A stretch of DNA of 64,000 bases, from NCBI GenBank assembly GCA_964657565.1, contig CAZZVQ010000008.1:1-64000 (forward strand). Direction: 5' to 3'. Below the pieces are notes generated by a model, which saw only the letters and a program-made list of their open reading frames with translations, made no database searches and was not told where the DNA came from. The position numbers and the translations under genes are program-made. The stretch is from JAVVHH01 sp964657565. Lineage in GTDB: Bacteria; Pseudomonadota; Alphaproteobacteria; Acetobacterales; Acetobacteraceae. Within the stretch, counting starts at the first letter, position 1. Each line of letters begins with the position of its first letter. Below, in pieces: positions 58,893 to 64,000 of this stretch.

Positions 58893-61235
58893 TTAGAACC
58901 TCGTCCCGAAGCCAAAGCGGAAAAGCTGAGTCTGGTCGTATTTACGTTTCACGACGGCCTCGGCGATGTCGATGTTGATCAAGCCGAACGGCGTCTTCCA
59001 CGAAACGCCCACGCCGGTGCCAACACGCGGCGCGGCACTGTCATACACCGTCGAGCCGGCGAGCTGCGTCACCTGCGACAACGACCCGATGTCGACGAAC
59101 GCCCGCCCGGTCAGGCCGAAATCCGACGAGATCGGCAGCGGAAAGCGGAGTTCGGTGGTGCCGGTGTAGATCATTCGGCCGCCGATGCTGTCCACCGAGT
59201 TCAGGCCCACGGCATGCGGACCCGCGCCACCAGACTGGAAGCCGCGAAGATTGTCGCCACCGAGGAAGAAGCGGTCGATGATCTTCTCCTCCGTCCCGAG
59301 TTGCGCCAGATAACCGCCGCCAGCCGAGAGCGCAATTGTCCAGGCATCGTCACCGGTCAGCGCTTCGAGCGGGATGTAGTAATTGCCGTCGATCTTCGAG
59401 CGGACGTAATGCGCGGTGCCGCCGATGCCGGCGAAGTCGACGCCGACCCGGATCAATCCGCCGGAATGCGGATCGACCCGGCTGTCGCGATAGTCGATCG
59501 ACACGGTGGTCCCAAGCTGCGACAGCAAGGACGAACCCGCCTGGTTCGTGATGTAGAGGCTCGCACCGGACTGGATGTCATACACGTTCCGGTCGACCAG
59601 CGAGTAGGTCCAGGCCTGCCGCAAATGCTCGTTGAACTCGTAACCGATCCGGAGCGCGCCACCGGTGCGCCGCTCGCTATACGCGGCGATGGTCTGGTTA
59701 TTGTTGCGGATATTGAAGAGGTCGATCCCGGCGGCCAGGTTGCGGTCCAGAAAGAACGGGTCGGTGATCGAGAGGTCCACCTGGCTGCTCTTCTGCGCCA
59801 GCACGCCGTTGACGCTGGCGTCGATGCCGGTGCCGATCAGGTTGCGCTCGCGCAGCCCGACGTTGACCAGCGCGCCCGAATCCGTCGAGTAGCCGCCACC
59901 GAGCGTCAACTCGCCCGTCGCCTTTTCGTCCACGACGGTCGAGATGATGGCCTTGTCTGCCGCCGAGCCCGGCGACGGGGTGATGGTCACGCCGTTGAAA
60001 TACCCCAGGTCCTGCAGCCGCTGCCGGGTCACGCGGACCGCCGTGGCGTCGAACGCGTCGCCTTCGGCGATGCGGAACTCGCGGCGGATCACCTTGTCCT
60101 TGGTCCGCGTGTTGCCCGAGATGTCGATCCGCTCGACATAGACGCGCGGCCCCTCGCCGATGTCGAACACCAGGTCGACCGTGTGCTTGACGCGATCGCG
60201 CGCGATCCGCGGCTTGACGTCGACGAACGCGTAGCCGCGCTGCTGGATCGCCTCCTGCAGCGCTGTCGACGTCTTTTCGACCGCGTCGCCGTCGTACGTG
60301 TCGCCGGCCCCGATCCCGAGCAGCGGGCGCAGGGTTTCGACATCGAGGTTGCGCAGCTTGTTGTCGATATCGACCTTGCCGACCGTGTATTTCTCACCCT
60401 CGCTGATGACGAACGTCAGCAGGAACGCCGAGCGGTCCGGCGACAGCTCCGCGGTCGCATTCTTGACCTCGAAATCGGCGTAGCCGTTCTTCAAGTAGAA
60501 GCGGCGCAGCAATTCCTTGTCGAAATTCACCCGCTCAGGGTCGTACTGGTCGGCATTGGTCAGGAAGCGCCAGAACGCCTCCTCGCGACTCGCCACGACC
60601 TCACGCAGCCGGCTCTCGCTGAACGCGTGGTTGCCCACGACGGCGATCCGGCTGACCAGCGTGGTCGCGCCCTCGTTGATCTCGTACACCACGTCGACGC
60701 GGTTCTGGTCGAGCCGGATGATCTTCGGGTCCACCGTCGCCGCGTACCGCCCCGCCTTGGCGTAGGCGTTCAGGATGCGCTGACGATCCGCCTGCGCCAG
60801 TTCCGCCGTGAACACGGCGCGCGGCCGCAGCTGCACGGTCGTCCGAAGCTGTTCGTCGGTCAGCTTGCGGTTACCCTCGAAGGCGATCCGGTTGATGATC
60901 GGGTTCTCCACCACCCGCACCACCAGCGTGCCGCCCTGCCGCTGGAACGACACGTCGCGGAACAGCCCGGTCGAGAACAGGCTCTTCAGGCTGCGGTCGA
61001 CACGGTCGGGGTCGTAGGCATCACCGGGCTGGACCAGCATGTAGGAGCGGATCGTGCTCTCCTCGATACGCTGGTTACCCTCGACCTTGATCGCGGTGAT
61101 CGGCCCACCCGGCGGCGGACGTGGCGCGGCGGCCCGGGTTGGTGGCGCGACGCGCTGCTGCGCCACCGCCTCTACGGGAAGCAACGCGGGCAGCAAGCAG
61201 ACGGTCGCCAGCAACTTGGCGCGTATCGTGGGCAA
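58893..61235 (-). CDS. bamA: Outer-membrane protein assembly factor BamA
   Basis: 780 residues. Signal peptide (KLLATVCLLPALLPVEAVAQ), then five POTRA domains (about 45-420, e.g. ITAIKVEGNQRIEESTIRSYM) and the 16-strand barrel, ending in FGFGTRF with the terminal Phe. The lid-like motif VRGF-type segment appears as NLRGFQSGG. Inserts barrels into the outer membrane. Followed by skp. Confidence 0.95.
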   Translation of the reverse strand: MPTIRAKLLATVCLLPALLPVEAVAQQRVAPPTRAAAPRPPPGGPITAIKVEGNQRIEESTIRSYMLVQPGDAYDPDRVDRSLKSLFSTGLFRDVSFQRQGGTLVVRVVENPIINRIAFEGNRKLTDEQLRTTVQLRPRAVFTAELAQADRQRILNAYAKAGRYAATVDPKIIRLDQNRVDVVYEINEGATTLVSRIAVVGNHAFSESRLREVVASREEAFWRFLTNADQYDPERVNFDKELLRRFYLKNGYADFEVKNATAELSPDRSAFLLTFVISEGEKYTVGKVDIDNKLRNLDVETLRPLLGIGAGDTYDGDAVEKTSTALQEAIQQRGYAFVDVKPRIARDRVKHTVDLVFDIGEGPRVYVERIDISGNTRTKDKVIRREFRIAEGDAFDATAVRVTRQRLQDLGYFNGVTITPSPGSAADKAIISTVVDEKATGELTLGGGYSTDSGALVNVGLRERNLIGTGIDASVNGVLAQKSSQVDLSITDPFFLDRNLAAGIDLFNIRNNNQTIAAYSERRTGGALRIGYEFNEHLRQAWTYSLVDRNVYDIQSGASLYITNQAGSSLLSQLGTTVSIDYRDSRVDPHSGGLIRVGVDFAGIGGTAHYVRSKIDGNYYIPLEALTGDDAWTIALSAGGGYLAQLGTEEKIIDRFFLGGDNLRGFQSGGAGPHAVGLNSVDSIGGRMIYTGTTELRFPLPISSDFGLTGRAFVDIGSLSQVTQLAGSTVYDSAAPRVGTGVGVSWKTPFGLINIDIAEAVVKRKYDQTQLFRFGFGTRF

Positions 61236-61378
61236 TCGTTATCCCTCCAAGCGGTCGAACATGGCGATGATGCGCCGCGTTCACGCTCCCAAGCCGGTGC
61301 TTCTAGGCGTCACCAGACTTCAGGGCAACATCGTGGACAATGCCACGCATCCTGAGACGATCCGGCGCGGCCTGCGGC

Positions 61379-62479
61379 CTAGCCCTTGACCCAGCGGAAT
61401 AGGCCCAAATGCGACAGGTCGTTCCAGGTCGCGAACACGAACAGCCCGGCTAGCACGGCGAAGCCGGCCCGGAACCCCAGCTCCTGCAGCTTCGGCGGCA
61501 CCGGGCGCCCGCGCAGCGCCTCGATCAGATACAAAACCAGGTGACCACCGTCGAGAATCGGGATCGGGAACAGGTTGATCAGCCCCAGGTTGACCGAAAG
61601 CACCGCGATGAAGCTGACGAGGCTGGCGATCCCGAGCGAGGCGACCTGGCCCGACAGCTGCGCGATCCCCAGCGGCCCGCTCAACTCGTCGGCGCTGCGG
61701 GCGCCGCTCAACATCTGGCCAAGCCCTTGGATCGTCTGCACCAACACATCCCAGGTCTGCTGCACGCCGGCGACGACGGCGCTCACCGGGTCGAGCTGCT
61801 TGTATTCGGGCGCGCCACCCTTGACCCCGAGCACTCCCATGCGCCGGCCCAGCGCGCCATCGCGCGACCCGGTGTGCACCTGCAGCGTCTGCGGCGCGCC
61901 GTCGCGGATGAACGCCAGCGTGAGAGTCTGGTCGGGTGCCCCGGCGATGATGCGTTGGAGGTCCTCGAACCGGCTCACCTTCTGGCCTTCGATCGTCTCG
62001 ACCCGGTCGCCCGCCTTCAGCCCGGCCTCGGCGGCCGCGCTCTGCGGCATGACTTCGCCGATGACGGGAAGGCTCGTGGGCCGCCCAGCGGTCCCGAACA
62101 GGACGGCGAACAACACCGCCGCCAGCACGAAGTTGGCGATCGGGCCGGCCGCGACCACGATCGCGCGACTACCGACCCCCTTGCCGTAGAACGTGCGCCC
62201 CTGGACCAAGGCCGCCCGAGTCGCCTCGTCGACATCGTCGGGCCGCTCCTGCCCGTGCAACTTCACGTAGCCGCCGAGCGGGATCCAGGCCAGCTTCCAC
62301 ACTGTCCCGACCCGGTCGGTCCAACTCAGCAGCGCGCGCCCGAACCCGATCGAGAACGTCTCGACATGCACGCCGCGCCACCGCGCCGCGAGGTAGTGGC
62401 CAAGCTCGTGGACGAACACGAGCACGCCGAGCACCACGAGAAAGGCGCCGACATTGCGGACGAAGTCGGGGAGATGCAT
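61379..62479 (-). CDS. rseP: Site-2 protease RseP
   Basis: 366 residues. Zinc motif HELGH at 24-28 in the first membrane segment, the second metal site in NLFPIPILDGGHLV, and one PDZ domain (about 120-200: MPQSAAAEAGLKAGDRVETIEG). Cleaves membrane-bound anti-sigma factors and remnant signal peptides. It is 143 bases upstream of bamA in the envelope operon; those bases contain no other gene. Confidence 0.94.
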   Translation of the reverse strand: MHLPDFVRNVGAFLVVLGVLVFVHELGHYLAARWRGVHVETFSIGFGRALLSWTDRVGTVWKLAWIPLGGYVKLHGQERPDDVDEATRAALVQGRTFYGKGVGSRAIVVAAGPIANFVLAAVLFAVLFGTAGRPTSLPVIGEVMPQSAAAEAGLKAGDRVETIEGQKVSRFEDLQRIIAGAPDQTLTLAFIRDGAPQTLQVHTGSRDGALGRRMGVLGVKGGAPEYKQLDPVSAVVAGVQQTWDVLVQTIQGLGQMLSGARSADELSGPLGIAQLSGQVASLGIASLVSFIAVLSVNLGLINLFPIPILDGGHLVLYLIEALRGRPVPPKLQELGFRAGFAVLAGLFVFATWNDLSHLGLFRWVKG

Positions 62480-62495
62480 CGCGGGTCCTGTCGTC

Positions 62496-63665
62496 CTATG
62501 CCGCTTTGGCTGCGGCGATCGATGTGGCGGCCCGTCGCGCGGCGCCGTCCAATTCCATGACGTCGTCGAGCGTCTCGGCCGCCGGGCTGCCCAACCGATC
62601 CATCACCGCCTCCACGAGCGCCGCGATCTCGGTGAAGCCCAGCCGCCGCGTGAGGAACGCCTCGACCGCCACCTCATTGGCTGCCGATAATATTGTGGGT
62701 CCTCCACCCCCGGCCCGCAAGGCGTCACGCGCCAGCCGAAGCGCCGGAAAACGGACCGGGTCGGGCTCGAAGAACTGCATCTGCCCCAGCGCGGCCAGAT
62801 CGAGCCGCGGCGAGGACGTCGCCAGCCGCCCCGGCCAGGCCAGCGCATGGGCGATCGGAATACGCATGTCGGGCGAGCCGAGTTGGGCGAGCATGCTGCC
62901 GTCGCGCCAATGGACGATGCCGTGGACCACCGATTGCGGATGCACCAGGACGCCGATGCGGTCCTCGGACAGGCTGAACAGGCGCGCCGCCTCGATCAGC
63001 TCGAGCCCTTTGTTGAACATCGTCGCCGAATCGATGCTGATCTTGGCGCCCATGGTCCAGGTCGGGTGCCGCAGCGCGGCCTCCGGCGTGGCGCGCGCCA
63101 TCTCCTCGAGGCTCGTGGTGCGGAACGGCCCGCCGGACGCCGTGAGCACGATGCGCTCGACGCAGTCCGCATTGCCCTCGGCCATCGCCTGGAAGACGGC
63201 GTTGTGCTCGGAATCGACCGGCAGCAGCGTCGCGCCCGCCGCGGCCACGGCCCGGAGCATGACCTCGCCCGCGCAGACCAGCGCTTCCTTGTTGGCCAGG
63301 GCGATCGCACCGCCGCGGCGGATCGCCGCCAGCGTGCTCGGCAGCCCGGCCGCGCCGGTGATCGCCGCCATCGTCCAATCCGCCGGCAGCGACGCCGCCG
63401 CGACCACCGCGTCCGACCCGGCCGCCGCATCGATCCCCGACCCGGCCAGCAGCCGCTCCAGCTCCGGCAGGCACGCCGTGTCGGCGATCACCGCCAGCTC
63501 GGCACCCAGAGCCCGGGCCTGCTGCGCCAGCAGCGCCACGTTCCGCCCGCCCGCCACCGCGCGCACCCGGAAGCGGTCCGGGTTGGCGAGCAACAGATCG
63601 ATCGTACTCGTGCCGATGCTGCCCGTGCTTCCCAGCACGGAGACGCTACGCCGCTCTGATCTCAA
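62496..63665 (-). CDS. dxr: 1-deoxy-D-xylulose 5-phosphate reductoisomerase Dxr
   Basis: 389 residues. NADPH loop GSTGSIGTST (12-21); metal and substrate motifs LPVDSEHNAVFQ and TASGGPFR; HPTWTMGAKISIDSATM follows. Second step of the MEP isoprenoid pathway. Overlaps cdsA by 4 bases (63662-63665) and is followed by rseP after 16 bases. Confidence 0.96.
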   Translation of the reverse strand: MRSERRSVSVLGSTGSIGTSTIDLLLANPDRFRVRAVAGGRNVALLAQQARALGAELAVIADTACLPELERLLAGSGIDAAAGSDAVVAAASLPADWTMAAITGAAGLPSTLAAIRRGGAIALANKEALVCAGEVMLRAVAAAGATLLPVDSEHNAVFQAMAEGNADCVERIVLTASGGPFRTTSLEEMARATPEAALRHPTWTMGAKISIDSATMFNKGLELIEAARLFSLSEDRIGVLVHPQSVVHGIVHWRDGSMLAQLGSPDMRIPIAHALAWPGRLATSSPRLDLAALGQMQFFEPDPVRFPALRLARDALRAGGGGPTILSAANEVAVEAFLTRRLGFTEIAALVEAVMDRLGSPAAETLDDVMELDGAARRAATSIAAAKAA

Positions 63666-64000
63666 AAAATTCCCTCCCGGCTCGCAAACACGACGAGTGC
63701 GGCCACCGGCGCAGCGGCCAGTAGCCCGTCCAGCCGATCCAGCAACCCGCCGTGGCCCGGGATCAAGCGCCCCGAGTCCTTGACCCCGACATGCCTCTTT
63801 ATCGCACTCTCGAGCAAGTCACCGGCCTGGCAGACGATCGCGAGCAAGCCCGCGAACAACGCCGTCCCGACCGTGGCATGGCCGACCACCGCCTCGCCCA
63901 CGACCATTGCCGCCACCAACCCGCCCACCGCGCCCGACCACGTCTTGGCCGGCGACAGCGCTGGCGCCAGCTTCGGGCCGCGAAACCAGCGCCCGGCCAC
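63662..64000 (-). CDS. cdsA: Phosphatidate cytidylyltransferase CdsA, C-terminal part
   Basis: At least 112 C-terminal residues of a gene whose start is beyond the right edge. LSPAKTWSGAVGG and the CDP-diglyceride synthetase signature GDLLESAIKRHVGVKDSGRLIPGHGGLLDRLDG are seen, with membrane segments around them. Makes CDP-diacylglycerol for phospholipid synthesis. Confidence 0.92.
   Translation of the reverse strand: MAGRWFRGPKLAPALSPAKTWSGAVGGLVAAMVVGEAVVGHATVGTALFAGLLAIVCQAGDLLESAIKRHVGVKDSGRLIPGHGGLLDRLDGLLAAAPVAALVVFASREGIF

Noticed and set aside
58842..61355. Plus-strand frame of over 800 codons across bamA
   Set aside because: Antisense shadow of a well-supported BamA; composition is the usual Arg/Asp/Ala shadow of high-GC genes.
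1..64000. CRISPR arrays, tRNA or rRNA genes, insertion sequences
   Set aside because: No repeat-spacer pattern, transposase frame, terminal repeats or tRNA-like fold was recognised.

Overview
The window is GC-rich DNA from a Gram-negative alphaproteobacterium, most likely Rhodospirillales and possibly Acetobacteraceae. This rests on a Kdo/lipid A and BAM gene run in alphaproteobacterial order, a FliL-FliM-DUF6468-MotE flagellar block, a fold-III ornithine decarboxylase with a long leader, and frequent GTG and TTG starts in 4-base overlaps. The taxonomic call is inference; there is no rRNA or marker gene here to settle it.

Region 1 (1-5.4 kb) is catabolic and housekeeping: the end of a 2-hydroxyacid dehydrogenase, an IlvD/Edd sugar-acid dehydratase coupled to an SDR dehydrogenase, a small helical protein, prolyl aminopeptidase, a DUF423 membrane protein and an RlmM-like rRNA methyltransferase.

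Region 2 (5.4-29.9 kb) is the main feature: an exosortase A (XrtA/PEP-CTERM) exopolysaccharide locus, visibly less GC-rich than its flanks. A leftward arm carries the BY-kinase, TIGR03016-type outer-membrane protein, secretion ATPase, deacetylase, FemAB-like protein and XrtA. A rightward arm carries the priming sugar transferase, PrsK, PrsR, PrsT and a GT4 glycosyltransferase. These are followed by an XRE regulator and the XrtA-type amidotransferase, then by an unusual module of FkbH-like protein, acyl carrier protein, MBOAT acyltransferase, GT4 and crotonase. That module looks able to make an ACP-bound small hydroxyacyl group and attach it to a glycan. The usual Wza-like exporter, Wzz-like chain-length protein and any PEP-CTERM substrate are absent from the window.

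Region 3 (29.9-37.2 kb) holds spermidine genes speD-speE and a flagellar block: FliL, FliM, DUF6468, a MotE-like protein and a 930-residue exported TPR protein. Region 4 (37.2-46.2 kb) is mixed metabolism: iron alcohol dehydrogenase with two orphan oligopeptide ABC ATPases, a TPR-glycosyltransferase, CbpA/CbpM, flavin reductase, hydrolase, GNAT and thiS-thiG.

Region 5 (46.2-54.1 kb) has an RlpA-like protein, a YihY membrane protein, ornithine decarboxylase with a candidate regulatory leader, a palindromic intergenic repeat, a two-subunit CoA transferase, and a ycjX/ycjF/DUF296 operon. Region 6 (54.1-64 kb) is the leftward envelope operon: cdsA-dxr-rseP-bamA-skp-lpxD-fabZ-lpxA-lpxI-gloA.

Two genome-level habits stand out. 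Most convergent gene pairs overlap at their 3' ends, and two genes (speE, lpxI) have no conventional start codon and appear to begin at CTG inside a CTGA overlap.
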